Positions 10,552 to 37,567 of a DNA stretch of 64,000 nucleotides are shown piece after piece (position 1 is the first letter of the stretch; each line of letters starts with the position of its first letter). The translations under genes were made by a program, and so were the position numbers. The DNA is from Hemicordylus capensis (Eukaryota; Chordata; Lepidosauria; Squamata; Cordylidae), in assembly GCF_027244095.1 (NCBI RefSeq), contig NC_069658.1, positions 414,248,687-414,312,686 of the forward strand. The letters are read 5' to 3'. A model generated the notes under the pieces. The model did not search any database and had not been told where the DNA came from. It worked only from the letters and a program-made list of their open reading frames with translations.

Positions 10552-13500
10552 CTACTTGGACCTCTGCCTCATCTTTCTCCTTTTGCGCTTCAGCCTAAAA
10601 GAGAGAATATTCTTTTAATTGTCAATATTAATGTAATACTGTCTCACATGGCAGTCAGAGCAATTTTTTGCTTTTCAGGAAAAAGCAGAGGGTGGAAATC
10701 AAGTCCCTGTCCCCCCTGCCCACCACACTTGTGTAAGGGAAGATACAGCTCCTTATGTCCCTCTTCCAGCCTCCCCAAGTCTATTGCAGCTGGCAACTGG
10801 AAAGTCAGGCTGCTTCAGGAGTTGAAAACTTCAAATTAGTGCACTAGCCAGGCAACCAGCAGCTCTGCAGTTGCCACTAGAAGTACTTAATTTCATTTAA
10901 GGATGTAAACATTGTTTAATAAATTACCTATTCAAATTATTAGAAGTACCTGTTTAAAAAGTAGTGGAAGAGGGAATCAGGCAGAAAACTGCCTGACTGC
11001 CACAGAAAAGGCAGAAGAAATAGGTGTGCTTTTAATACCCTGCCATGGAAACCGTAGGTATGGTGGTTTACTCAACTCACAGAGAGGAGGAATCAGAGGG
11101 AAGAGCAGCATGGACAACCTAGCTCCCAAGAAAAGGGCAGGCTGAGAGACAACCAACTTGCTTAAATGTTTAATTATTTGATATACTGTCTTATTGGCAA
11201 ATCTGATCTTATATATTTAGTTATTTTACATCCCCAATTCCTGTGTAAGGAAACCCAAAATGTCTTGTCAGTTTCTAGTATACATATCAACATGCAAGAG
11301 CTACATTTGTGCGAAGTATAAACAAGAGTAATAACCCTATCACCATTAATAAGGACACTTCCGAATTAATTATTCTCCAAGTAGAACATAAGGGTAATTG
11401 AACAGATGATTGCATCTACTCGCCCCAGCAAGGTTGCCTTTCTTCCCGCCGCCCCATTCGTATCCATGCCCATCACAGAGGATAAAAGCAGGATTCATTA
11501 TTACCAATTACTGTTTTGAGTTGTCATGAGGTGTAATTTTATATACTTCCAATTGTCATACTAGACCTCTTGAATTCCCTGGCCATTTGACTTCACTGTT
11601 TATTGTTTTTCTTTGTGTGTGCATGCACATGTATATACACACACCCCATATTTATAGTAACATTTTATACAACTGATGGACTGCAGTTCACAAAAACTTA
11701 CACCATGAGACATTTGTTAATCTCAGGTAATTGGTTTTGATGCAAAGCCTTGTCTCTTTCAATGCTCCAGATTAAAGTTTCATTCTTGAGAGCCAGCATG
11801 GTGTAGTGGTTAGAGTGCTGGACTAGGACCGGGGAGACCTGAGTTCAAATCCCCATTCAGCCATGATACTTGCTGGGTGACTCTGGACCAATCACTTCTC
11901 TCTCAGCCTAGCCTACTTCACAGCGTTGTTATGAAAGAGAAACTTAAGTATGTAGTACACCGCTCTGGGCTCCTTGGAGGAAGAGCGGGATATAAATGTA
12001 GTAATAATAATAATTCATGTAAACTGTCTGAAACCTTCAATCATCTAGCTCTCAATTGTGATAGTAATAAACGATTTTATTTTTAACTTGGTACAACACT
12101 GACAATTCACCCATGACTTGCAGCAGGACATTTGTGCCTGAAAAAATTAATGTCCATGGACCAGCCTTATTACCATTTCCCCTGGGATTCCTACAAGCAA
12201 GCATAGATGACGTTAGAGCTGAGAATGACTATTTAGGTTGTTCTTGATTGATACAATGTCAGAGAGAGCGAGAGAGTGCACACGACCACTTTAAAAACCC
12301 TTCATATTTTAGTTCAATAAGAACCACATTTCTTCACCAGATAGGGACGGGACACAAAGTAGGCAAGGAGAGTACAGCATTATTTAATCCTTTGTAAAAT
12401 TATCTATTCCCAAAAATATGAGGGACAGGGAAAAGAAGCAGCTTCTTTTATAGTTGACTATAAATTATTTACATAAGTACTGAAATAAGAACATTATTAC
12501 AACCACCACATTAAGTGCATTTTAAGTGTCATTTTTGTAGAACATTAATTCTATGGTGGGTTTTTTTTCCAGTTTATGGCCCCCAGGGAAGCAATGAGGA
12601 ACAAAATGTGCCCAGAATTTTAAGAGTACTAGAATCAAGGAGGAAAGTTCAGTCGGTGGTTCTACTTTGGCTAAGATGGCTATTATGGTATTCACTCTTG
12701 GACCTATGTAAGCTCCTTAGCCTGCCCAAATAATCCTATCCTTCACTCTGTCCATTGGTTCTGTTTTATTTTTTAGGCCCAGTGGGAGAATTTATGGGGT
12801 GCAGGACTAAGGAGGGACCTGTCTGGAGACTGTCTCGTGTATAATATGTTTTAGAATTGTGCCAGTGTGGAGATGAATGTGCATCTACTCTTCTGCCCTG
12901 GGTTATCTCTCAAGTCAAAATTTCACAAGTGCTGCCTTAAGGAGTTGACCACTGATCCCATACACTGCCTGTAGACACCCACCTGGGATCTATGGAAGAC
13001 AAAGTATAGATTAACTCAACCTATACCATTGCATCAGTGCAGCTATGCAGCCCAGGTCCCTTGAACTACTGAAGAGTTTTGGCTACACCAGTGCAAGTTG
13101 CAAATCTAGCAGCCTGCACTAGTGCAAGGCCCCTTAGCATACCTTTTAACTCAGAAATCCAATTTTAAAGTGTCAATAGCCAACCATTTAGTTTTTTGAT
13201 AGCCAGGTTTGCCCAACAGTCACCAAGTAACGTCTTTAAGAAGAAGCCTGATCAAGACACTCAAATCCATTTTGGAGAACAATCAGATTAGCAGCAGAGA
13301 AAAATGAAGAGACAGTCACGTACCTGCGCATACGCTTCTTGCGCCACTAGAAGAAACAAAGTTTTAAAAAGTCATGTCAGCATTTTTGAACACACTAAAT
13401 CACAAAACAGTTGCAGAAGTCACATCCTAGCACATGGTGTTAGCAGCAAAATACAGAAGCTCAGAGTTCAATGCAAGGTGCATATAAATAGCTACAGGAG

Positions 13501-14300
13501 ATATCCGGTATATTTAAAGGTTTCAAAAATATACATGTAACAACCCATGCTCTTTATGCTGTACAGCAGATCAAGATGATATAAAACAGAGAGCTCTTCC
13601 AGTGTTGCCTCTAAGGCATGCGCACATACCTGCACTCACAAATTTTTTGATGTCCGCTCAGTTAACTTTAGATCCCACTCAGGCTGAATCAGGAAGGCCC
13701 TATTCTGAATGCATGCTTACACACACTGCCTTGAAACTACCACCCATAACAAAACTCATTCCAAACAGATGAAAAAAATTAGGGAGAACACTGAGCTCTT
13801 CCCACCCGGGGACCTATACAGAGCCCACAAACATCACTGTGGTGTTCAGCTCTGCCCAGACATCTACCAGGGACCTCTAGTCAAGTCTCAAGCCCATTCC
13901 CCACACTGGACTGTCTCCGTAACTCGAAATGCTCTCATGTTTCACTGGCCAGTCTTCCAACCCCTCAACGCTCAAGTTGTGTGCCCCCCGCCCACTTCCC
14001 AACCACCATATACTGGCAAATACTGCATTAAAAAACGGACGAGGCTTCAATACTGTTCGCTCTCAACACATCCAAGACAGCCTTGCTCGCCACAGGAGCT
14101 CGGACTCTCCCCTTCTCGTTTGTTTCGCACTCGCCTCTCTGTCACTGGCACCCCATAAATACAGTACAGTTCGCCTCTTAAAGGAAGGCGCGGCCTCTCC
14201 ACGCCAAATGAAGCCATGCAGGCCCCAAGCACAGCCTATATTCATAGGCTGATTATAGCTAGACTATCCAGCCCAATACACGACTCACCTTGGCTCTCAT
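10552..14300 (-). CDS. RPL41: ribosomal protein eL41 (RPL41), three coding exons
   Basis: Coding exons on the minus strand: 14289-14300 (ATG AGA GCC AAG), 13324-13346 (TGG CGC AAG AAG CGT ATG CGC AG) and 10552-10594 (G CTG AAG ... TCC AAG TAG). Each is bounded by GT-AG introns of about 0.94 and 2.73 kb. Together they make 78 bases: 25 residues plus a stop, beginning MRAKWRKKRM and ending MRQRSK, which as I recall is identical to human eL41. The peptide is almost all Arg/Lys; in 80S structures it is a single helix near the intersubunit interface. The exons are far too short to appear as long open frames, so a scan by ORF length would miss the gene. The start is fixed by the family sequence. 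The promoter at 14431-14606 is of ribosomal protein type. A Sauria-type SINE sits in the second intron. Confidence 0.97.
11790..12014 (+). mobile_element. Sauria-type SINE, near full length
   Basis: Begins AGCCAGCATGGTGTAGTGGT, a tRNA-like head with an A-box region, then the B-box-like GAGTTCAAATCCCC. A central CTCTCAGCCTAGCCTACTTC block and an end in ATATAAATGTAGTAATAATA follow. Two further copies lie at 35344-35572 and 43671-43904 on the other strand. It sits in RPL41 intron 2, antisense to the gene. Sauria SINEs are reported to share their 3' tail with BovB LINEs, which supply the machinery for their movement. Confidence 0.85.
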
Positions 14301-14430
14301 GTCGGGGTGAGTCCCCCGGGCTCAGTCCCCGAGAACAGGCAGCAACGCGGTAGTCGGATGGCGGCCGATGGACACGATTGCCCAGTTACCGCCAGAAACT
14401 TCTGCAGAAGATGGCGACGGCAGCAACAAC

Positions 14431-14606
14431 AGAAAGGCCCACAAAACCCGACGGTCGCTATTTATAGGTCGCTTTGTGAGCGGGAGGGTTACGTCATATG
14501 TCCTCGCCACGCGTGGTATGACGGGAAGTGTAGTTTGAATGTGCAAGGAAACGCGTCACGTGTTTCTCAGACGGAGTCCGAATACTACTGCGGCCGCCAT
14601 CTTGGA
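14431..14606 (-). promoter_or_regulatory. RPL41: RPL41 promoter with TATA, TOP start and YY1/ZNF143-like sites
   Basis: On the minus strand, CTATAAATAG (14458-14467) lies about 30 bases before CCTTTCTGTTGTTG, a terminal oligopyrimidine-like start near 14437; this leaves a 5'UTR of about 137 bases. A YY1-type GCCATCTT box follows the start within the 5'UTR. Upstream are a CRE-like TTACGTCA (14489-14496), a ZNF143-like box read on the minus strand as AACTACACTTCCCGTCAT (14518-14535), an E-box CACGTG (14557-14562) and GCCGCCATCTTGGA (14593-14606). A TOP start means translation control by growth signals, as known for ribosomal protein mRNAs. Positions are read from sequence; the start site is inferred. 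Confidence 0.8.
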
Positions 14607-15980
14607 CGTTAAAATACTAGTATCATCCTACTAATCCTTGTGTGAACGGTAGACGAGGTGGCGTTAAAATTCCCTCGGATAGAAGGAAGACAAGTCTTGA
14701 GACAGGAGTCACTAGAGCTTGGACCACGCATTGGCAGTTCCAGTCTAGCGCGTGAACGTTTTCTATAGACTACCTTTGACCATGTGCAGAGAGCATTGCT
14801 CGAATAACTGCGTAAACAAGAGTTATCTAACGCACATCTAGGGTTAGGGCTACGGCTTCAGCCTCACGAACAGAAACTGTAGATTCCAGGCAGTTTTAAA
14901 TTGCAGCCCTCTCTTTTATACACGGACCCAGGTATCATAGCTTGCACTAGCGTCTGCTACTTCAAACCCGCAGGAAATATGTATGCAGCTCTCTTCCCTG
15001 CAAGTTTATTCAGAGGAAAGTCTACTCCCAAGCACGTGTATGAGTTAGACATACAACAGTAGTTTGCTTAACATCTCCCGATTCAGTTATACAAGTGTAG
15101 GTTGTTGAACAAATTAGTATCTACATAAAACAACTTTTAATATTTTTGTTGGTTGGACAAAATGGAATCTGGCTTTCTCCCAACTGCCACTGAAAATTGA
15201 AAGTAACTGGTCCTTTAACCACCAGAACACTTTTCCATGTGCTGAATGCCTAATGATTAAATATTCATAATACTATCCTTGAGGACATACTGTGCGTATT
15301 TAAAGAAGGGAGCACTACAATCACAGCTGGACATAGTACTTGGACAGTATGGTATATTATTCAGCACCCTCCTCCCACCCCGCCATTACAACCTGGGAAG
15401 CAGAGCTGTAGAAATTGGTAGGCCACAAACCTAAATCTGCCCAATAAGTGACCCTTTGGTGGCCCACTCCTTTTGACTTTCTTTGTGAAGGGAGATTGCA
15501 CTATCACAGCTATCTTCAATTGGAAGGCGAAACTAGCATTTATACTGCTTTTTAAAAGTTCACAGAGTTTTTATTAATACTAACCTGTGCACCAATTTAA
15601 TAGTCTGCTTTCTCTGCCAGTCACCTGTGATGGTGGAGCTACAGAGTGACCAGTGGCATACATACAGCATACTTCCTTACTTTGCCTGTTCCAGAAGTTA
15701 TATGGGAACTTAAATCAAAGTTCAAGCACATACAAGGACAAGCTGTTGGTGTGAAGGGAAGATGCCGCCTTGTCTTAGCATGTATCAGCCGGCTCTTGTG
15801 TCAGGGAGAAAAGGGGCAAATACACATGGCTTGATATGTTTGTTCCTCAGTGGCAACAGCATTGTTCCTGAAAAGGTAGCTAGAAGCAATGCTTGTTGGG
15901 GAATAGATTTAGAGATGCTTATCCTACTGTAACTAGCGCTCACTGCACTCATTTGCTGTACAGTACCACTACCAGAGAAC
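14607..15980. other. intergenic, nothing recognised
   Basis: Upstream of RPL41. No exon, RNA gene or classifiable repeat is visible. Some pyrimidine-rich patches only. Confidence 0.4.
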
Positions 15981-16128
15981 CACCTAATGGCACAGTGGGG
16001 AAATGGCTTGACTACCAAGCCAGAGGCTGCCGGTTCGATTCCCCGCTGGTATGTTTCCCAGACTATGGGAAACACCTATATTGGGTAGCAGCAATATAGG
16101 AAGATGCTGAAAGGCATCATCTCGAACT
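15981..16128 (+). mobile_element. tRNA-derived squamate SINE, head part
   Basis: A tRNA-like head: CCTAATGGCACAGTGGGGAA, then CTACCAAGCCAGAGGCTGCC and the B-box-like GGTTCGATTCC. The SINE body with TATGTTTCCCAGACTATGGG follows, running to about GGCATCATCTCGAACTG. The 3' part is missing here; it resembles the segment at 6446-6540. I do not call a tRNA gene because the stem pairing is degraded and the body is SINE-specific. Confidence 0.7.
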
Positions 16129-16475
16129 GTTTTCTCTAGTCTTCCCTCAGGAGCAGAGAACAAGTCTTCTCCATCATCTGTGTAACAGTCCTTCAGATAT
16201 TTGAAGATGGCTACCATAACTTCCCTTAGTCCTCCAGGCTAAACATACTCAGCTCCCTTGCTTGTTCTTCATAGGACTTTATTTCCAGACCCCTCACAGC
16301 CTTGTTGCCCTCTGAACTCATTCCTGTTTATCAATGTCCTTAAAATGAAGTGTCCATAAGTTCAACACAGTATTCCCCAAACAAGGTCTGACCGGCACAG
16401 AATGGAGATGTTCTACTACTTCTCACAATCTAGGCACTGTACTTTGTACACCCATCCACATTGATCAGAAACTCA
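16129..16475 (-). mobile_element. CR1 LINE 3' fragment
   Basis: On the plus strand the words CCAGGCTAAACATACTCAGC, CCAGACCCCTCACAGCCTTG, 'aactcattcctgtttatc', 'aaggtctgaccggcacagaatgg' and 'cttctcacaatctag' match the reverse complement of the well-known CR1 3' region. Divergence is high, so it is old. Confidence 0.7.
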
Positions 16476-18835
16476 AGAGCAGCAATATTCCACAAAACCA
16501 GATTATGACCAAACTGATCATTTTTCATTAATGCCAGAATGTAAAGAGCTAGCTTTCCTGTTAAGAGAGAGAGAACATATCGTAGGGCAATGCCAAGAAG
16601 GGCAATCTCATAATTTCACCTTTCTAAAGTGGTAGTAAAGAAATATATACAGTTTCTCTACACAATACAAGCTAAAACAGGGCCTCATTCAGCCTGTATG
16701 AGCATTAAAAATGAACAAGGAACTTCGATAGGCATTTCTCTCCCCCCTCCACCCCCAATAGCTTATCACCACCAAGGTCATATAAAATACTGCCTAGCAA
16801 AAAGAAAGAAAAAGAACCCAGATAGTTCTGGATATTCAGAACTGGGGATAATTCAATACTTAGAAGGTCAAAAGGTATTAATCCCCTTGTACTGTCTCTC
16901 AGTCACTGCAGTTATTAAACGCATAAAATATTATGCACAAACTCTTCATGCACACCATGTTTAGGGCCAAAATACTTCAAGATCAAGACTTCAGATCCCA
17001 TCATTCCCCTCAACACAGCAGACCCATTCATCTATCCAGAGGTGCCACTAATCAATTTTATTTGGAAAAAAATCAAGTTACAGAACAGTTTGTGGGAATT
17101 TTGTTCCAAAATTTCCAACTGCAATTTTCTTTAATCAAGAGATACAATTGCCTTAACGTTTCAAAATAAAGATAGAAAATTAAATAAACCGCCAGCAAAT
17201 CTTAGTGGTTTATAAACTGGTAATGTGGCTGAACTCAGCCTTTCCTTAATGGAAGGGCAATAAGAAAACATATAAATGCTAAAATGTTCCTTGTTAGGAA
17301 CAAGTTATTAATGCCTCCCCTCCCACCCCCATTTCCCTTAAGTTCATGGTTAACACAATTGGGAGCAGTTTAAAACTAAACTGGCAGTTAATTGCAAGTC
17401 TTGTGCATGATCCTCAAAGCTCATCACTTCCATACAATTCAGCCTTCACTCAACATGTTCCCCATGATACTTCCCAGACTCAGCACTGAAAGTATCTCTT
17501 ACAATAGAAATTAAAGTAGAAAGTTTACAAAGAGTGATGGGGAAATATTTCAGAAAAAAAATAAAACTTGTTTATTTTATGGACTTAAACTTTGGTAGTA
17601 ACTGTAAGGTATTTTTAAAATATTTTAACTCCAGATATAATGGTCAAGGACCTTGCCTGCCAGAGAGCATGAGCACTCTCCCTTCTTACAGGGCAGTTTC
17701 ACAGGCATCAAGTTTCCAATGCAGCTACAGTAAGTGCCTAGACAGGGACTTGGTTTGCAATACAATAGAAAAAAACCCACACAATCATATACAATTCGGA
17801 CAATTTAAAAAGGCATACTATAGAAAAGAGATTCCCACAAATGTAGTCTATTCCAAGTCCAACCACAACTGTAGCATTTCATTCATTCATGTAAAAAAGA
17901 TGGATGGAGGGGATTCTTCTGAAAAATCTTGCTTTACAAGACAAAGCCATCGGCAGTGGAAAGAACTATATGGAAAGCAAGTTCATGCAGAACAGGTAGA
18001 AGCAAATGCTCAATTCTCTTATGGGACATGAATAAAGTGTCAAAAAGCCCCAACTGAAAACGAGTAGGCTCGGAGATCAGTTTTATTGCTTCTGGGTTTG
18101 GGGAAAGATTTTGCAAGGAAATTAACACATCTTTGCACTGATGTGATTGATACTTAAAAACCAACAAATCACACAGTGAATTAAAAAAGGAAAAGGAAAA
18201 AAACCTGTAGACATAAACTGATAATGTCTAACAGAGAAACTGACCTGCCAACTTTAAAAACACCATATTGAGGGTTTTAGAAGAAAAACACAAAAACCAC
18301 CCTAAGAACATCCTAGGGTTTTAAGCAGGGAAAAATTGACTAAAGATGAGAACAGCAAGGAGGCATGCAAGTCATACTAACAGCACACAATACCATTCTA
18401 AATCCAAAATGGATTTTTGCATGTTAAAATAGTTGTGAAAAGATGCCTAAAGATTTTTCAGAGGAATCCAAGTACCTGCAAAAGGGAATGGAAATGGGGT
18501 AAGAGCTAGAGGAAAGTGGCCTCTCTTGCTCAGAACTGTATTTGTTCACCTCTAATGAGCACAAGTAGTATCAAAGGTTAGAAAGATTGGATGTAGACTA
18601 GTTTTTACTCCTGATTTTATTATTTCATACTTTTAAAAGTATTCTGAAGTGGCCAAGAGACCCCTCCCTCAGTGGCAAAGTCAGTCACAGCTGGTTGCAT
18701 TCTGTGGGAAGTCCAGGCTGTTTGTCATTTGGTCCTAAGAGACAAACAGCCATTAAGGGATATTTGTTTCTCTTGTTTTGGGTGGGGGCATGTGAGAGAA
18801 AGAATCAGGTGCTGTGCAGAGGAAGCCAGAGCCAT
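16476..18835 (-). other. PA2G4: PA2G4 3'UTR of uncertain end, plus intergenic DNA
   Basis: The right part must hold the PA2G4 3'UTR. Minus-strand AATAAA candidates occur near 18614, 18082, 17571 and 17057, and I cannot choose between them. Nothing else is recognised; the 165-codon plus-strand frame at 17534-18031 has no family resemblance. Confidence 0.4.
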
Positions 18836-34208
<15,373 letters not shown>

Positions 34209-34720
34209 GGTCGGACTGAGCCGCGTCGTCCTTGTCGTCGTCGCCGCCGCCGCCGCGCCTACCGACCAACCCACCCCCTCGTCCCGCGCGCCCGGGTCGT
34301 CGTCGTCGTCGTCGTCGTCGTCCTCCTCCTCCTCGCCGCCGCCGCTACCGCTCCTGCCGCCGCCTCCTTACTGAGAAGACGGACTGCGAGACAGGCTGAA
34401 GGAGGGAGAGGGAGCGAGCAAGCGAGCGCGCGGGCTTTGCGCGCGGCACGCTGGGGAAGCGAGTCCGCCTCCCTCAGGCGCCGAGAACTACAACTCCCAT
34501 CAGGTGCCGGGCCAGGCAGTCGTCGCCACAGCGTGAAAAAAAAAACCGTCAACTGAGGAGACGGAGAGAGGGGGAAAAGTCAAGGTCCGCGCCTTCTTAA
34601 CGTAGCGTCACCTAGAGGCCACAAGTGGAATTACGGGCGCAATTACGCATTCAAAGCCGCTCCTCCGCTCACACTATGACGTTTATTCCGGTTTTCTAAC
34701 GGCTCAGTTCAGGGAGAGAC
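34209..34720 (-). promoter_or_regulatory. PA2G4: PA2G4 CpG-island promoter and 5'UTR
   Basis: Dense CpG stretch that continues into exon 1 and the start of intron 1 (to about 33850). No TATA box at a plausible place. A ZNF143-type box, AACTACAACTCCCATCAG, lies at 34487-34504, about 285 bases upstream of the start codon. The 5'UTR contains GTC/CCT/GCC trinucleotide runs. The start site is not resolved. The type fits a ubiquitously expressed growth gene. Confidence 0.7.
34296..34348. repeat. trinucleotide runs (GTC)n (CCT)n (GCC)n in the PA2G4 5' region
   Basis: About nine GTC units (34296-34322) pass directly into CCT units and then GCC units. On the minus strand this is a GGC, AGG, GAC series about 90-140 bases before the start codon, probably within the 5'UTR or just upstream. 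Likely to vary in length between individuals. Confidence 0.75.
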
Positions 34721-35343
34721 GCACGCTGGGCGTTGTTGTAGTGGGCCGGTGTAAGTGTCACTAAAGCCAAGGATATTTACAGTCTTTATAAACTGCATAG
34801 TTCTGTTGAAGTGTTTCTTCAATTAGCAATGCTATAGCTCTCTTATGGTTTATACTCCCTCGATTTTAATAGCCTTCGGCAGCTGCCAATGTTATATTGT
34901 CTTGGCTTATGCTGGTCAAAGAGCGTTATGAAGTGAATGATTGATTGACTGAATATAAAGTACACGTCGCAGGCTCTTGCACGCGAGAGAATTCCGAATA
35001 GCGACCACTGCCCCTGGTTCCACACAGACACCAGTGCATAATTAAAGTTCTCAAGTCACTCATATGCATTGTTTTTGTGGCACTGGCAGGAAACGTCCTC
35101 ACTCTCACACGTTTGGTGTTCAGGGGTAACTAATCAGTTTAGTGGTCTTGAGGACGCCCCATTAATGAATTAGTTCATTACAATACAATGAATCCGTTCA
35201 ATACAAGTCAAGCTAAAGTGGAAAAACAAAGCTATCCCAGTTTCCACGATATGATCTTGAGAATTCAGTTCAGATCTTGAGATCTCCTTTTCAAGGAGAA
35301 TTATCAGGAACTGCTTTGAAGTTCTGAACCTCATTGATGGGGA
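34721..35343. other. intergenic, nothing recognised
   Basis: Between the PA2G4 CpG island and the first transposon of the spacer. No coding or repeat signal was identified. Confidence 0.4.
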
Positions 35344-35572
35344 TTATTATTATCTTTATTTATTTAAATTTTATATCCCACTCTTCCTCCAAGGAGCCCA
35401 GAGTGGTGTACTACATATTTTTCTCCTCTCAACAACCCTGTGAAGTAGGTTAGTCTGAGAGAGAAGTAACTGGCCCAGAGTCACCTAGCAGGTATTATGG
35501 CTGAATGGGGATTTGAACTCGGGTCTCCCTGGTTCTAGTCCAGCACTCTAACCAGTACACCATGCTGGCTCC
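35344..35572 (-). mobile_element. Sauria-type SINE, near full length
   Basis: Reverse complement of the copy at 11790: the plus strand begins with TTATTATTATCTTTATTTAT, passes CCACTCTTCCTCCAAGGAGC and the B-box complement 'gggatttgaactcgg', and ends in 'caccatgctggct'. It abuts the 5' edge of the BovB fragment. Confidence 0.85.
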
Positions 35573-37567
35573 CTGGATTGAAATCAAAAAAGTTGTCAAG
35601 GGTGAATGTGAAAAGAGATTGCCAAAGACCAAGAAACAGAAGAAAGCAAAATAGATGTCAGAACAGATGGTGGAAAGTGCCAAGGAGAGGAGAGAAGCCA
35701 AAGTCAAGAAAAATAAAGACCTCAGGAAGAAACTTAATAAGGAATTTCAGAAAGCTGTTAGAAGAGACAAGGAGCAGTACTACAATGATATCTGTAAAGC
35801 CCTTGAGGATGGAAATAGAAATGGAAAAACAAAGTAAGCTTTCCAAAAGATCTCTGAACTCAGAAGGAGGTTCCAACCTCGAATTGTGATGCCAAAGGAC
35901 AGATAGTAACTGATTCAGAGAAGGTCAAACAGAGATGGAAGGAGTATACTGAAAATCTGTACAGCAGGGATGTCAACATCCAAGATACTCTAGAAGATAT
36001 TCCCTTCTTTCAAGGACCTCTAGTATGGGAAGAAGGAGTTAGATCAGCACTCAAGTCAGAAGACTACAGGAATTGATGGAATAGCTACAGAACTATGGCA
36101 GGCAACAGAAAGAGAATCAGTCAAGGCTATAACCAAACTATGCCAGCAAATCTGGAGAATGACACAGTGGCTAACAGATTGGAAGAGGTCAGTCTACATA
36201 CCCATACCAAAGAAAGGAGACTTAACAGATTGTGCAAACCATCGCACAATATTATTAATTTTGCATGCTAGCAAAATAATGCTCAAGATCATCCAACGCA
36301 GATTAGAACACTACGTGGAAAGGGAAATGCTGGGTGTTCAAGCTGATTTCAGAAAAGGCCGAGGAATGAGAGACATCATTGGATGGATATTTGAGAAAGC
36401 CAAAGAATACCCCCAAAAAGTCAATATGTGCTTTATTGACTACAGAAAATTTTTTGATTGTGTTGACCGTATCCTGTTGTGGAATATCCTTAGAAAAATG
36501 GGCGTACCAGAACATCTCATTGTTCTCATGAGAAACCTATACATAGGACAGGAAGCCAATACAGATGGAACATAGTGAAATAGACTGGTTCCAGATCAGC
36601 AAAGGAATAAGACAAGACTGTATTCGTTCGCCTTATTTATTCAATTTATATGCTGAACATATACTGAGAGAAGCTGGATTGCAAGAAGACAAGCGTGGTT
36701 TTAAAGCTGGAGGAAGAACCATCAATAACCTGTTCTACCTAATGACACCACTCTGATAGCGGAGAATGCATATGATCTGCAAGCTCTAGTAATGAAAGTC
36801 AAGGAGCACAGTGAAAAAAATGGGACTATGACTAAATGTAAAGAAGACTAAACTAATGACAACAGGTATAGCAACTAGCCTCAGAATTGATACTGAAGAC
36901 ATTAAAGTGGTGGATAGCTTCTGCCTTTTAGAATCGACCATCAACAGTAAAGGATCCCACAGTCAAGAAATACGCCGCAGACTAGCACTTGGTACGGTTG
37001 CAATGAAGGCCTTGGGAAGGATATTTAGATGCCGTGACGTATCTGTACTTACAAAGATTAGAATCATTTGGACAATGGTTTTTCCTGTGACACTCTATGG
37101 ATGCAAAAGTTGGACTTGGAAGAAGCAAGGTTTTCAGGGCTTTTACCGGTTTTATTGGTTCTGTTGTTTTTTAATAGTTTGATTTTAATTGTTAATTTGT
37201 TTTAATTGTTTTTATCATGCTGTGAACTGCCCTGAGCCATTTTGGAAAGGCGGTATATAAATCAAATAAATAAATAAGATAGAAAAAATATTGACGCTTT
37301 TGAATTTTGGTGCTGGAGAAGACTTTTGAGGATACCATGGCCAGCCAGCAAAACAAACAAATGGATCATAGAACAAATCAATCCAGAATTTTCACTTCAG
37401 GCACAAATGACCAGGCTCAAACTAGCATACTTCAGACACTTTATGTGAAGACCCAGCTCCCTTGAGAAGTCTATAATGCTATGGAAAGTTGAAGGAAAGA
37501 GAAGAAGAGGATGACCAGCAGCAAGGTGGATGGACTCTATTATGACAGCAATGAATGCACATCTCAG
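35573..37567 (+). mobile_element. BovB (RTE-type) LINE, 5'- and 3'-truncated, decayed
   Basis: Pieces of the reverse transcriptase appear in order: a basic linker (KVKKNKDLRKKL near 35700); WLTDWKRSVYIPIPKKGD (36162-36215); QADFRKGRGMRD (36340-36375); the palm motif CFIDYRKFFDCVD (36430-36470); NLYIGQEA; FQISKGIRQDC (36590-36620); after 36720 the frame shifts at the YADD box, so the catalytic motif is not readable; then DSFCLLESTIN (36916), ALGRIFRCRDVS and FPVTLYGCKSW (37080-37115). After a 150 bp insertion it continues FEFWCWRRLLRIPWP.. and ends in a 'WMDSIMTAMNAHLSQ'-like stretch at 37567, where it meets an L2 fragment head to head. The endonuclease is absent. There are at least three frame breaks plus stops. 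BovB is known for horizontal spread among squamates and other vertebrates. Dead copy. Confidence 0.85.
37127..37277 (+). mobile_element. L2-type LINE 3' end inserted in the BovB
   Basis: The 'ggttttcagggcttttaccgg' to 'gaactgccctgagccatttt' to AAATCAAATAAATAAATAAG stretch interrupts the BovB frame between its GCKSWTWKKQ and IDAFEFW parts. It is a 5'-truncated 3' end with (AAAT)n tail of the type seen reversed at 24096 and 56283. It is younger than the BovB. Confidence 0.7.

Noticed and set aside
15981-16060. Possible tRNA gene
   Set aside because: It has A- and B-box-like parts but is the head of a SINE, with a degraded acceptor stem and a SINE body attached.
17534-18031. Plus-strand frame of 165 codons
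   Set aside because: No family resemblance; it lies antisense to the probable PA2G4 3'UTR.
37397-37567. The L2 minus-strand frame extended to 37397
   Set aside because: The last ~55 codons of that frame are antisense of the BovB 3' part, so the L2 homology stops at about 37568.
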